Positions 21,969 through 30,644 of a stretch of 64,000 bases of DNA are shown here, piece by piece; position 1 is the first letter of the stretch; each line of letters starts with the position of its first letter. The translations under genes were made by a program, and so were the position numbers. The notes beneath the pieces are model-generated. The model saw only the letters and a program-made list of their open reading frames with translations. It was not told the origin of the DNA and ran no database searches. Origin of the DNA: an uncultured Porphyromonadaceae bacterium (GTDB lineage: Bacteria; Bacteroidota; Bacteroidia; Bacteroidales; Muribaculaceae); contig CAMEGQ010000001.1 of the NCBI GenBank assembly GCA_945916235.1, forward strand, positions 23,496 through 87,495. Reading direction: 5' to 3'.

Positions 21969-23228
21969 ATGGCAGTAGATAACAAAAACATCACGCTCTC
22001 TGTTGACCAAGTACAGACCGTAGCCCGTGTGCTGGAACCGGACATCCTGGAGAGCGCTTCGCTCGTCAACAACTCCGTTTTCGAGCAGCTGAAAATCAAC
22101 GTCATCCGTAATCTGGAGAACGTTAACTCACTCATGGTATTCGACCGCAAGGTAGGCACTACCCGTCGCTACCGCGCTGGCCGCAAGGTAGAGAACAAGG
22201 TGGGCTACATTCACGAGCGCGAGCTCAAGGTGGAGCTCTCCATGAACCGCTACACCGAGAACGCTCAGAACTTCCGCGAGAAGGAACCCTTCTCCATCGC
22301 CGGCTTCAACGAGACGGGCGAACTGAACGCTCCCGTATCTGAGTTCATCATGCGTCAGATTGCCATCGCCTACAGCAGCGACGTGATGAGCAACCTCTTC
22401 TTCGGTGACTACGAGAAGGGTGATGATGACCCCTACGGTCTCTACAACGGCTTCTTTGCCCACATCAACCGCGACATCAACCGTGGTTTGATTTCGGTCA
22501 AGAACCACAACTACCAGATTATTGACCCCATCGACGGTACCGACCCCAAGGCCGACTACCAGACCTTCGTGCAGTTCTACGAGAACCTCGACCCGAAGAT
22601 GCTGCTTGCCGATACGGTCTATATCTACATGTCAACGCAGACCCGTCAGCGCATCCTCCGCGGTTACATGCAGACCTACAGCGGATTCCAGGTTGAAGGG
22701 GTTGCCAATCCCGAATACCGCATGACCGAAACGCCAAAAGCCCAGCTCTGCGCTCACCCCGCTCTTGGCGTAGGCGACTGCCTCATTGCCACCACGGAGT
22801 ACAACTTCGAGTTCGGCACTGACCTGAGCGGCTCTACGGGCGATGCCAAGGTGATGGTGAACATTTCACCCGACGACTTCAACGTTTACATCTTCCAGAT
22901 TCAGACCGCACAGGGCACCCGCATCCGTCAGATTACCTCTGACCACTTCTGCGTATCAAGCGGTAAGAACACTCCCATCAAATCTACTGGCGGTGAGTAC
23001 ACTGTAGATACCGTGACCACTTCGGTCAACGACGAGTCGATGGGTAGCGTAGCCGTTACGCCCAACCAGCCCAGCTACGAAGCCGGCGACAAGATTACGA
23101 TGACCGCTACGGCTAAGTCGAGCCACGAGTTCGTGAAGTGGGATGATGGCGCTACCACCAACCCCCGCACGATTGTCTTCAGCGGCAACCCCGAACACTA
23201 TCAAGCTATCTTCAAGGCTACTGTATAA
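21969..23228 (+). CDS. Major capsid protein with C-terminal InlB-B-repeat-like domain
   Basis: Position after the protease/scaffold, size (419 aa) and an HK97-like layout (N-terminal helix region, E-loop-like RRYRAGRKVENKVGYIHERE, then alpha/beta domains) identify the capsid subunit. From about residue 341 there is an added beta domain: SMGSVAVTPNQPSYEAGDKI ... HEFVKWDDGATTNPRTIVFS, the pattern of the divergent InlB B-repeat ('G.v...p....y..G..vtltA.p..gy.F..W..g'). Such surface Ig-like or B-repeat domains on capsids are thought to bind mucus or cell surfaces, or to stabilise the shell. Confidence 0.8.
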   Translation: MAVDNKNITLSVDQVQTVARVLEPDILESASLVNNSVFEQLKINVIRNLENVNSLMVFDRKVGTTRRYRAGRKVENKVGYIHERELKVELSMNRYTENAQNFREKEPFSIAGFNETGELNAPVSEFIMRQIAIAYSSDVMSNLFFGDYEKGDDDPYGLYNGFFAHINRDINRGLISVKNHNYQIIDPIDGTDPKADYQTFVQFYENLDPKMLLADTVYIYMSTQTRQRILRGYMQTYSGFQVEGVANPEYRMTETPKAQLCAHPALGVGDCLIATTEYNFEFGTDLSGSTGDAKVMVNISPDDFNVYIFQIQTAQGTRIRQITSDHFCVSSGKNTPIKSTGGEYTVDTVTTSVNDESMGSVAVTPNQPSYEAGDKITMTATAKSSHEFVKWDDGATTNPRTIVFSGNPEHYQAIFKATV

Positions 23229-23234
23229 GTAGCC

Positions 23235-23251
23235 CTGAAGCATAGCTTCAG
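23235..23251 (+). terminator. Small hairpin after the capsid gene
   Basis: CTGAAGC-ATA-GCTTCAG is a 7-bp hairpin without a T-run. It may be a processing or weak attenuation site that keeps capsid mRNA abundant. Confidence 0.4.
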
Positions 23252-23291
23252 TCAAAACAGATGTTTAACCCCATAAATCAGGATAACGAAT

Positions 23292-23828
23292 ATGGCATGT
23301 AATTTGAAAAATGTAGGCAGCTCTGCCGTGAGCTGCAAGGAGAACTTCTCCGGCGTAGGTACCAAGCTCTTCCTCTTCCTCCCCGAAGACCTGCAATCTG
23401 CACCCACCTACGATGAGGAAAAAGCAGAATACACCGAAGCATCCTTCACCTTCAAGGAGGGTAAGGGCGCTTACGAGGTCATCCTTAAACCCAAGAGCGG
23501 TAAGGTCACCTCTACGTCAAACGCCAACGGCGGCGGTTTCTCCAATGTCTTCACCGGCATTGTAGCCAAGTCGATGGATGAGATGTCGCACATAGCCCGC
23601 GTGTTGAACAACCGCAACTTCGGTGCGATGGTGAGCGACGGTAGCGGTAAGTACTATGTACTCTACTCGCCCGACTTCGACAACGAGTTCTCTTTGTCGT
23701 CCGACACCGGCGACACCCCCGACAGCGACCACGGCCACACGCTGACCATCACCTGCTCGCCGATGATCTACCCGCTGACCAAGTGGGCCGGCACGCTGAC
23801 GATGGCACCCGCAGTACCATCTGTATAA
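23292..23828 (+). CDS. Probable structural protein (tail tube or head decoration)
   Basis: The 178-aa product is beta-rich (EASFTFKEGKGAYEVILKPK, VLYSPDFDNEFSLSS, HTLTITCSPMIYPL) and follows the capsid gene. The final 'HTLTITC.P...PL..W.GTL' strand pattern resembles tail-tube subunits, which end in a beta hairpin, but a capsid cement protein in this position is as likely. A strong terminator follows. No catalytic residues seen. Confidence 0.5.
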   Translation: MACNLKNVGSSAVSCKENFSGVGTKLFLFLPEDLQSAPTYDEEKAEYTEASFTFKEGKGAYEVILKPKSGKVTSTSNANGGGFSNVFTGIVAKSMDEMSHIARVLNNRNFGAMVSDGSGKYYVLYSPDFDNEFSLSSDTGDTPDSDHGHTLTITCSPMIYPLTKWAGTLTMAPAVPSV

Positions 23829-23897
23829 GTGTAATCGACGCAACAGTAAGCAAGAAGACATCACTTGATACTCTTTGAATTTAGTTGTGTAAACATG

Positions 23898-23935
23898 CAA
23901 AAGCCTTGCCCGCGATGGGTGGGGCTTTTGTTTTG
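23898..23935 (+). terminator. Intrinsic terminator after the capsid cluster
   Basis: CAAAAGCC pairs with GGGCTTTTG, extended by CCC/GGG with a short internal bulge, followed by TTTTGTCC. It separates the capsid genes from the next transcript, whose promoter lies 10 nt on. Confidence 0.85.
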
Positions 23936-23939
23936 TCCT

Positions 23940-23970
23940 TTTGATTGGGGCTGTTTCTCCCCAACTTTGC
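23940..23970 (+). promoter_or_regulatory. Bacteroidetes-type promoter downstream of the capsid cluster
   Basis: TTTG (23940-23943), 18 nt, CAACTTTGC (23962-23970). The -7 lacks the T of TA but keeps TTTGC. It drives the gene at 23997. Confidence 0.55.
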
Positions 23971-23996
23971 GCTATGCAATTTAATAATAAGAAGTT

Positions 23997-25007
23997 ATGA
24001 TAACGCAAAAAGATTTCTTAAAACCATTTACAATGATGAATGATACAGAGAAGAAAAGCTACTTAGAGCGGGTAGTCCGCTGGACCGACGAAACCTATCC
24101 GCAGCTCTGCGCCCTGGTGGATAGCTACGACGCTACGGCAGTGAAGGATTTCGACGAGGGATTGAAATTGGCTTCCGCACTGGTCAAGGCGCGTGATTTT
24201 GTCAATAACGCCTACCGATACGACGCCCGCAAGAGGCTGGAGCGCATCAACATGCTTCTGCGCGAGGTGCGCGAAAAGTCAGGCTTGGCCAAGCTCGCCA
24301 CCCGCAGCGCCGACGATAAGCGCCACTTCACCGCACGCATCACGCCACCCGTCACCGAAGAGGAGGAAACCGTAGATCAGGATGGCTCCACCGCCAAGCC
24401 CGAAAAGAAAGAGGATGAGAGCGTATCTGGCCGCCGACCCGAACACCTCTCGCAGTATATCGACCTGCTGTCAGACAGCTTGAAGCAGGAGGCCACCTCC
24501 ATAGCCAGCCTGTACGACATGCTTGCCCATTGGCGAGGCCGTGCCGAATACCTGGCCGATGACCCCCGCGCCACGCAGGAGATGATAGCCGAAGCCGCAC
24601 AGAACGCCGTGAAGTACGAGCAGCGCATCCTCAACTTCTGGGAGCGCGTGGATGCCGAGTATGCGCAGAAGACTGGCACCAAGGTGGACCCCGACTACAT
24701 CGCCAAACTCGACAAGGAGGCTGCCACCCTCAGTAAGGAGGTAGAGAAGAGGGCCGGTGAATACACCAAGCAGGAGATTGATGCCATGACCGACGAGGAG
24801 AAGCGCAACGCCTGCAAAGCGGCCCGCATCCTGGCCAACCAAAAATTCATCCGCCGCAGCGACCTCCAGGCCACCGAAGAGCGCAAGGAGCAGATTAAGT
24901 TGCGAGCCCAAGAGCTCAAGGAGTGGGGCATCACCCTATCCAAAAAGCAGCAAGAGGTATTAGACAAAATCGAAAACAAAAACCCGGAAGGCAACCTCTT
25001 CGGCTAA
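23997..25007 (+). CDS. Unknown helical phage protein, 336 aa
   Basis: This 336-aa protein is almost wholly helical and charged. Two helical blocks (about 1-110 and 150-250) are joined by an acidic, Lys/Glu-rich linker (TPPVTEEEETVDQ). The last 80 residues (EKRNACKAARILANQKFIRR) are a further basic helix. No known motif. Position between capsid and tail fibre genes suggests a head-to-tail or packaging role, but nothing in the sequence proves it. Confidence 0.5.
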   Translation: MITQKDFLKPFTMMNDTEKKSYLERVVRWTDETYPQLCALVDSYDATAVKDFDEGLKLASALVKARDFVNNAYRYDARKRLERINMLLREVREKSGLAKLATRSADDKRHFTARITPPVTEEEETVDQDGSTAKPEKKEDESVSGRRPEHLSQYIDLLSDSLKQEATSIASLYDMLAHWRGRAEYLADDPRATQEMIAEAAQNAVKYEQRILNFWERVDAEYAQKTGTKVDPDYIAKLDKEAATLSKEVEKRAGEYTKQEIDAMTDEEKRNACKAARILANQKFIRRSDLQATEERKEQIKLRAQELKEWGITLSKKQQEVLDKIENKNPEGNLFG

Positions 25008-25068
25008 TCCATTCGCCTAATCTCTTCGCCTAATTTCTAAAAACCTGTTTAATCTAAAAACTAAACAA

Positions 25069-25767
25069 ATGGGCACCGATTTAAAAGATAAATTCTACGA
25101 CATCCTGCGCAAGCACATCGAGAGTGGATTGCCGCTGGATGTGATGCGCTTCTCTCCATGCCAGAAGCGCAGGGCGCAGGCGTGCATGGCCGCCTACCGC
25201 GAACTGAAAGAGAACGAGATGATGGACCTCGACCGCTACCTGCGGATGGAGTGGGGGAGAACCTTCACCGAAATCCGTCAGGACAAGCGGGTGATAGACT
25301 TCCTGATGAAGGAGTTGAACAGCGACAGCCGCGAGCTCTCCCGCTACCGTATCAAGAAGCAGGCCGAGCGCGTGATGCGCATGGCCACCGATGCCGGCAA
25401 CATGAAGATGATGCTGGAGGGCAGCAAGATGCTCTATAAAGCCGAAGGTTTCGACCGTCCCGACGAGGAGATCGACGCCACACAAGGTGTGAACGAACTG
25501 CCACCGATCTTCACCACCGACCCGTCTAAAATCAATAGCAACCTGCGCAAGTACAAAGAAGAAGATATTGAGAGGATTCGACGCAAGTACGGTGTGGAGA
25601 AAGACAAGACGATGGAGATGGTGGAAGCTAAGAAGGGCCTCTTCGTAGAATCCGGTACAGAGATAGAAGACAATGACCCCTTGCTGGAAGAGGAATACGG
25701 CTCGCCGGATCTTTACGACGAAGACGAACAGAATGACGAGAATAGCGAAACTGAAAATAATTATTAA
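25069..25767 (+). CDS. Possible small terminase subunit
   Basis: A 232-aa protein with a helical, HTH-like first half (LDVMRFSPCQKRRAQACMAA), a helix-rich middle (RMATDAGNMKMMLEGSKMLY followed by KAEGF, reminiscent of the end of terminase small-subunit domains) and a very acidic C-terminal tail. Small terminases bind pac/cos DNA and load the large subunit. The large subunit is far away (58-60 kb), so this would be a split arrangement. The call is tentative; alternative is a connector protein. Confidence 0.4.
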   Translation: MGTDLKDKFYDILRKHIESGLPLDVMRFSPCQKRRAQACMAAYRELKENEMMDLDRYLRMEWGRTFTEIRQDKRVIDFLMKELNSDSRELSRYRIKKQAERVMRMATDAGNMKMMLEGSKMLYKAEGFDRPDEEIDATQGVNELPPIFTTDPSKINSNLRKYKEEDIERIRRKYGVEKDKTMEMVEAKKGLFVESGTEIEDNDPLLEEEYGSPDLYDEDEQNDENSETENNY

Positions 25768-25778
25768 TACTTATCACT

Positions 25779-26195
25779 ATGCTAAGAAAGAAATCCTGTT
25801 GCAATAATGACGAACATATCCGCAATATGCAAACCGTTGAGCAGCTTATCGACAAGGAACTGCTGAACATCCGCGAGCAGAACGGCGTCATCACCCTCTT
25901 CATCTCCATGCGACTTCATGCAGCCATGATAGACGATGAGCGTAAGTTATCCCGTTGGTACATGCGCCTGATCATGCGCATCGGCTTATACGCCCCCTAC
26001 AGGCGATACAAGAACATGCTGCGCCACATCCTGATGTACATCAACTTCATGCGATGGTCGCGAGGAGACGATAGCTATGAAGGGAGTTTCAACCTCCTTG
26101 TATCAAACACCAAGGAGGACGATATACTCCTCGTGGGTTACTACTCGCCAAGCAGCGATACCATCCATTTCGAGAGCCGAAAGCCGAAGGAATGA
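25779..26195 (+). CDS. Unknown basic protein, 138 aa
   Basis: The product has a Cys pair near its start (KKSCCNN), a helical region rich in Met, Arg and Tyr (RWYMRLIMRIGLYAPYRRYK) and a beta C-terminus (DDILLVGYYSPSSDTIHF). It begins 11 nt after the preceding gene. Function unknown. A promoter lies between it and the tail fibre gene. Confidence 0.5.
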   Translation: MLRKKSCCNNDEHIRNMQTVEQLIDKELLNIREQNGVITLFISMRLHAAMIDDERKLSRWYMRLIMRIGLYAPYRRYKNMLRHILMYINFMRWSRGDDSYEGSFNLLVSNTKEDDILLVGYYSPSSDTIHFESRKPKE

Positions 26196-26201
26196 GCGTC
26201 C

Positions 26202-26232
26202 TTTTATCGCACGGATTTATGGTATAGTTTTG
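26202..26232 (+). promoter_or_regulatory. Probable promoter for the tail fibre genes
   Basis: TTTT (26202-26205), 19 nt, TAGTTTTG (26225-26232). The -7 is good and the -33 partial. The fibre gene starts 22 nt later. Confidence 0.5.
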
Positions 26233-26254
26233 TATTGAAATAATCAGATTATCC

Positions 26255-29200
26255 ATGGTAAGCAAGCAGGAAAGTAGGATATACTATATCGAGAAGGGGC
26301 GTTTAATCTTCGTGGAGAACGACCTTGACAACCCCAACCGCATCGCTGTAAGCGTCAGCTCAGGTACCACCATCCAGGTGTACGACGAGAGTTTGATAGG
26401 CTTTATGAGCGATGGCAAGTTCTATTCATGGACGCTGAAGGGCTTCAGTACCAAGCTGGCCAAGAACGACGCCTACTACATCTACGCCCGCCTCGATCGC
26501 ACCGGCGTAGATGCCCTCGTGGTATTCAGTATCAACCAGTACAACCTCGACGGTAGCCGAGCCAACGCCCCCGAAGGCGAGGAGAACCCACCCAGCGATC
26601 AGTACTACTACGTGCGCATTGGTGAGGTAACCGCCACCGACGGCACCACCAACCGCGAAGTGACCTACGACAGCGGCATGCTTGGCACCACCAAGGATGT
26701 CTATGAAAACGCCGGCGCCGCACAGCTCAACGAGATGTTCGAGCTCAACAAGACGAGCGACCCCTGGTACATCATCGTAAAACACTACTTCTACGACCTC
26801 ACCATCAAGCGCTCGCTCAAGCTGATAGGCAGCCTAATCTGGGGCGGAAAAGAGTTGAAAGGCGTACATACCACCGAGGACATTGCCAATCAAACAACTC
26901 CTGATGACGAACACCTGGCTACAAGTGCCTATACGCAGCAATTCGGAGACAAACGATACCTCCGCAAGGACCAGGATGACCGCACAGAGCACTCGCTGGG
27001 GATTGGCAAAGATTTAACCGTTGGAGGTTCGCAGGCTGTTAGAGGCGACCAAACGGTTGGCGGTAATCAGACGGTGGATGGCACTTCGCTTGTCAAGGGG
27101 TTGCTCTCGCTGCTGACTGGGGCCGCTTCGCCCGACTTTATCGCTGGATTGCTTGGTACTGGGTTTGAACTTCGTAAGGATGAGGAGACAGGGCGCTGGC
27201 GGTTAGAGATTGATGAGTTAGTGACGAGGGTGAGGGCTATCTTTTACGAGTTGGTCATTCAAAAGATGAAGCACATTGGCGGGGCGTTAGTGCTGTCTCC
27301 TGGTTCGATGAGTTGCGTTCGTGTGGAGGAAACGGAGGATGCTTACCGCTGCTACTTCAAGGCTACCGACGGGGAGCGCAGCGTGAAGCAGGAGTTTGAG
27401 GTAGGCGACTTGGCCCGAAGTCAGTCGTTCAACCTCAAGGCGCTCGACGGGGGTGGTGTGGGTACCTCCTTCTATTGGCGACTGGTGACCGCTGTGGGTG
27501 AGGATTGGATTGAGTTATCCAAGACGCATTGCGCAGAGGGTAGCGGTATTCCACAGGCTGGCGATGACATTGTACAGATGGGTAATCTGACGGATAGCAG
27601 TAGGCAGAACGCTACCATTCTTGATACCACGGGTAGCGACGCTCCCAGTATCAAGCAGTACCGAGGCATCAATGGGTATGTGCTCAACGATGATATGGCT
27701 ATTACTATCTTCTCTTCGAAGTTAAACCGCATCCGTGGGCAGTTCATATCCGAGGTGACGGGCAAGGATGTGGACGAATCGCTCAAGGATATTCAGGTTG
27801 ACCTGGAGACGGTGAAGGCGCAGAGCGACAGGGAGTTTACGATTTGGTTTTTCGAAGTGAACCCTACGACTGAAAATCTGCCTGCTTCAGCATGGACTAC
27901 CGACGCCATGAAGCGTGAACATGTGGAGGATATTTATTACAACCGGGAGGCTGGTCTTGCTTGGCGCTGGATGGCTACGGATGATGGCGGTTACTACTGG
28001 GAGGATATTAAAGACCAGCAGACGTTGCGTGCGTTAGAGAAGGCGAGCCGAGCCCAAGACACCGCCGACAGCAAGCGACGTACGTTTGTGGCGCAGCCTA
28101 CCGACGCAGATGCTTACGATGTGGGGGACCAATGGGTTAACGTAACCTACCCTGTTGGTGAAACAGACGAAGAGAAACTGGTCTATAAAAACGATGCCTT
28201 AGTGTGCATACAGGCTAAACCAGCCGGGGTGTCGTTTAATATATCACACTGGAGGGCGACTACGGAGAATACGACCCGTGAGATTAAAGCTAAAATGGAG
28301 ATTCTGGAAAAGAGTATAACGTCCAGTGTGGGTAGCGATAACGCGGCCAGAGATGAAGCCATTAAAAAGGCGAAAGAGGCTGCTGAGGGGGCGCTAATTG
28401 CTGCTGGAAATGCTGATGGTAAAGCGGGTACGGCTATCTTACAGACCCAGAATTACATCAGCGCCATGTCTGCTTACTTCGAGTATGATAAAGAGGGAAA
28501 TGTTGTCAGTGTAAAGAGTGGCGGTTTGTTGCTGACTTCTGATTTTGCCACGATGTTCAGCGAGGCGGTTGACAAATCAGGCATTGTTAAGAGGGCTGAG
28601 ATTAGCACCATGGTGACTAAGGACGAGAAAGGCAACCTGGAAAGCGGTGTGAAAATCAGCGCCGACCAGATTAACATGACGGGTACCGCTCAGTTCTACT
28701 CGAAGGATGCAGCGGACAGCATGGCTCAAGGAAAGGTTGATGCGCTGAAGGGCTTGCTTAAAGGGTTAGCCTATAAGGATAAGGTTGGGCTTGAACATAT
28801 GGATGGCACTGTTATTGATGGCGGAAAAATCCTAACCAGCTTGATTAAAGCTGATGAACTTCAGGTAAAGAGCGTCCACGCTGAGAACAGCGATGGTACA
28901 ACTACCTGTCACATTGATGGTAAAACGGGTAAGCTGACGGCGAAGAACGCTGAGTTTGAAGGGAAGATAGCGGCTACCTCAGGTACCGTAGGAGGATTTG
29001 CTATCGGTAACGGTGTTATTGGTACCGAATTAGGGGACTATACTCCGATTAATGATAAAAATTATATGTCATTATCTCACAGTGGATTTTCAACAAGAAG
29101 AGAGATGGTTGATATGGATACTAACAATATGCTACGTGGTTATAAAGATTATTCCAATATATCACCCGGTTCAATAATATGCCACCAAGAATACACGGGA

Positions 29201-29323
29201 AGTCTATTCCCTTCTTCAGATGCATGTGCAGCAGAATTTATCTGTAATAAATATGGGTTAAAAGTTTCTGCTTCAGGTATTTTTAAAACGTCCGATGGTG
29301 GAAAAACATGGGTTGAACTATGA
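26255..29323 (+). CDS. Tail fibre / distal tail protein, 1022 aa
   Basis: This protein has the modular look of Bacteroidales phage fibres. The N-terminal ~150 residues are a beta-rich attachment domain (IEKGRLIFVENDLDNP, YIYARLDRTGVDALVVF). A short repeat stretch at ~250-275 (VGGSQAVRGDQTVGGNQTVD) looks like a beta-helix spiral. The middle is a series of beta domains. Helical segments at ~600-700 are probably coiled coil. The C-terminus (FKTSDGGKTWVEL) is short and Ser/Gly-rich. It overlaps the next gene as ATGA. It is likely part of the distal tail organelle. Confidence 0.65.
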   Translation: MVSKQESRIYYIEKGRLIFVENDLDNPNRIAVSVSSGTTIQVYDESLIGFMSDGKFYSWTLKGFSTKLAKNDAYYIYARLDRTGVDALVVFSINQYNLDGSRANAPEGEENPPSDQYYYVRIGEVTATDGTTNREVTYDSGMLGTTKDVYENAGAAQLNEMFELNKTSDPWYIIVKHYFYDLTIKRSLKLIGSLIWGGKELKGVHTTEDIANQTTPDDEHLATSAYTQQFGDKRYLRKDQDDRTEHSLGIGKDLTVGGSQAVRGDQTVGGNQTVDGTSLVKGLLSLLTGAASPDFIAGLLGTGFELRKDEETGRWRLEIDELVTRVRAIFYELVIQKMKHIGGALVLSPGSMSCVRVEETEDAYRCYFKATDGERSVKQEFEVGDLARSQSFNLKALDGGGVGTSFYWRLVTAVGEDWIELSKTHCAEGSGIPQAGDDIVQMGNLTDSSRQNATILDTTGSDAPSIKQYRGINGYVLNDDMAITIFSSKLNRIRGQFISEVTGKDVDESLKDIQVDLETVKAQSDREFTIWFFEVNPTTENLPASAWTTDAMKREHVEDIYYNREAGLAWRWMATDDGGYYWEDIKDQQTLRALEKASRAQDTADSKRRTFVAQPTDADAYDVGDQWVNVTYPVGETDEEKLVYKNDALVCIQAKPAGVSFNISHWRATTENTTREIKAKMEILEKSITSSVGSDNAARDEAIKKAKEAAEGALIAAGNADGKAGTAILQTQNYISAMSAYFEYDKEGNVVSVKSGGLLLTSDFATMFSEAVDKSGIVKRAEISTMVTKDEKGNLESGVKISADQINMTGTAQFYSKDAADSMAQGKVDALKGLLKGLAYKDKVGLEHMDGTVIDGGKILTSLIKADELQVKSVHAENSDGTTTCHIDGKTGKLTAKNAEFEGKIAATSGTVGGFAIGNGVIGTELGDYTPINDKNYMSLSHSGFSTRREMVDMDTNNMLRGYKDYSNISPGSIICHQEYTGSLFPSSDACAAEFICNKYGLKVSASGIFKTSDGGKTWVEL

Positions 29324-29610
29324 GCTATATCAAGATAAAAATCCCCCTGATAGAGACCGACGCCAGCGGTTCGACTACGCACGCACGGATTAAGCGGCTG
29401 GAGTCTGACATGCCAGCGGTGAGTACGGAGGCTTTGCAACTGATTCTCCATGCACTCAGTGCACCTGGTATGCGTGAGGATGGACCTGCCCCGCTTTTGC
29501 TTGGTGTGGGGCGGTTGGCTTCGCCTATGTGGTACCTTGGAGGCTCTTCGCCACTTACGCTTGGTGTCAGTGCGCTTGGTGATGCGGAGTTTGTTTTAGG
29601 ACAACATTAA
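29320..29610 (+). CDS. Small tail-associated protein, 96 aa
   Basis: The start overlaps the preceding stop (ATGA). The product begins MSYIKIKIPLIETD and has a C-terminal half made of short Gly/Leu repeats (LLLGVGRLASPMWYLGGSS, LTLGVSALGD), probably a small beta-prism or fibre tip. Function unknown. It is flanked by fibre genes and likely forms part of the same structure. Confidence 0.5.
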   Translation: MSYIKIKIPLIETDASGSTTHARIKRLESDMPAVSTEALQLILHALSAPGMREDGPAPLLLGVGRLASPMWYLGGSSPLTLGVSALGDAEFVLGQH

Positions 29611-29620
29611 TAATCGAGAT

Positions 29621-30073
29621 ATGAATAAATTAGAGAGAACGTTTATCGACAACAAGATTCTTCACGCCTCTGAACTGAATGAAATCGTTGATAAGGTCAA
29701 TGAAATCATTGAGAAGGGTGTGGGCGGAGCCAGCACTGAGGAGCTGGATGCGGTGAAGCAATCGCTCAACGAGGTGAAGGATGCGGTGACTGGATTGCAA
29801 CAGGTGGATGCCGAGATGAAGCAGATGGACGCTGAGTTGAGACAGGCTGACGCTGCGCTACGGCAGGCTGACGCTATGCTTCAAGAGGCCGACAACGACC
29901 TACGACAGCGTGATATTAACCAGCAGAATCAGATTGACGCGCTGGATGAGCGGGTGAAGCCGATTGAGTCAGCGCTGATTGAGGTGAGAGATTTCGTTTA
30001 TGTGCTCGACGGGGGTAATGCCGCATCCCCGATTACATCGGGTATTGTTATGGATTGCGGCGGTGCTAATTAA
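29621..30073 (+). CDS. Coiled-coil tail protein, 150 aa
   Basis: After a short N-terminal segment (FIDNKILHASELNEIV, the start of many Bacteroidales phage fibre-associated proteins) the middle 80 residues are a heptad coiled coil with near-repeats of LRQADA (AELRQADAALRQADAMLQEA). A beta C-terminus follows (SALIEVRDFVYVLDGGNAAS). A trimeric fibre linker or chaperone is likely. It lies between small tail genes in one operon. Confidence 0.6.
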   Translation: MNKLERTFIDNKILHASELNEIVDKVNEIIEKGVGGASTEELDAVKQSLNEVKDAVTGLQQVDAEMKQMDAELRQADAALRQADAMLQEADNDLRQRDINQQNQIDALDERVKPIESALIEVRDFVYVLDGGNAASPITSGIVMDCGGAN

Positions 30074-30076
30074 TCT

Positions 30077-30424
30077 ATGTACAGAGTTCTTTACAGACGA
30101 GACACACTGGTTGCATGGCAAACAGTTAACCCCGTGTTGCTGGACGGTGAACAGGTACTGGTCGCTACCGACCCCATGCAGCCCAAGCTCTACAACATGT
30201 GCAAGCGTGGTGATGGCGTGACACCTTTTAATGACCTCCCCTTGTTGGGTTACGACTGCCTTCAAGGAAAGGGTGACAACACCCTTTTCCCGATGAGCCA
30301 GAAGGCGGTGACGGATGAGTTTAAGAAGCTGGAGGGCCAGACGGTGCTCATCCCTGAAGATGAGTTTAACGAGCTTTACGACAGGGGAGAACTTGACCCT
30401 ACAAAGACCTATCACACCTATTAA
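30077..30424 (+). CDS. Small tail-associated protein, 115 aa
   Basis: The gene begins 3 nt after the previous stop. The product has a beta N-terminus (MYRVLYRRDTLVAWQTVNPV), then the pattern QGKGDNTLFPMSQKAVTDEF, often seen in phage fibre proteins just before a trimerisation domain. It probably joins the fibre assembly. No enzyme motif. Confidence 0.55.
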   Translation: MYRVLYRRDTLVAWQTVNPVLLDGEQVLVATDPMQPKLYNMCKRGDGVTPFNDLPLLGYDCLQGKGDNTLFPMSQKAVTDEFKKLEGQTVLIPEDEFNELYDRGELDPTKTYHTY

Positions 30425-30435
30425 TTCATGCGCTT

Positions 30436-30618
30436 ATGATTATCAAGAACGGTAAGGAGGTTACCTCCATTTACGACCGCGGCAAACAGGTGACTGCGGT
30501 CTATCGCTACGTGGCTGGCGCTTGGCGTGCCGTGTGGGAGGCGATTCGTAGCTGCTTCGGGGCTGGGTACTGGAGTGATGAGAAGCCTTGGAGTGATGAA
30601 GAACCATGGAAGGATTGA
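30436..30618 (+). CDS. Small tryptophan-rich protein, 60 aa
   Basis: A 60-residue protein of one beta segment (MIIKNGKEVTSIYDRGKQVTAVYRYVAG) and a Trp-rich end with a direct WSDEKPWSDEEPW repeat. The opening resembles the strand motif of other fibre-linked small proteins. Role unknown. It precedes the giant fibre gene by 26 nt. Confidence 0.5.
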   Translation: MIIKNGKEVTSIYDRGKQVTAVYRYVAGAWRAVWEAIRSCFGAGYWSDEKPWSDEEPWKD

Positions 30619-30644
30619 GAACATTTATTTAATTATAATATCGT

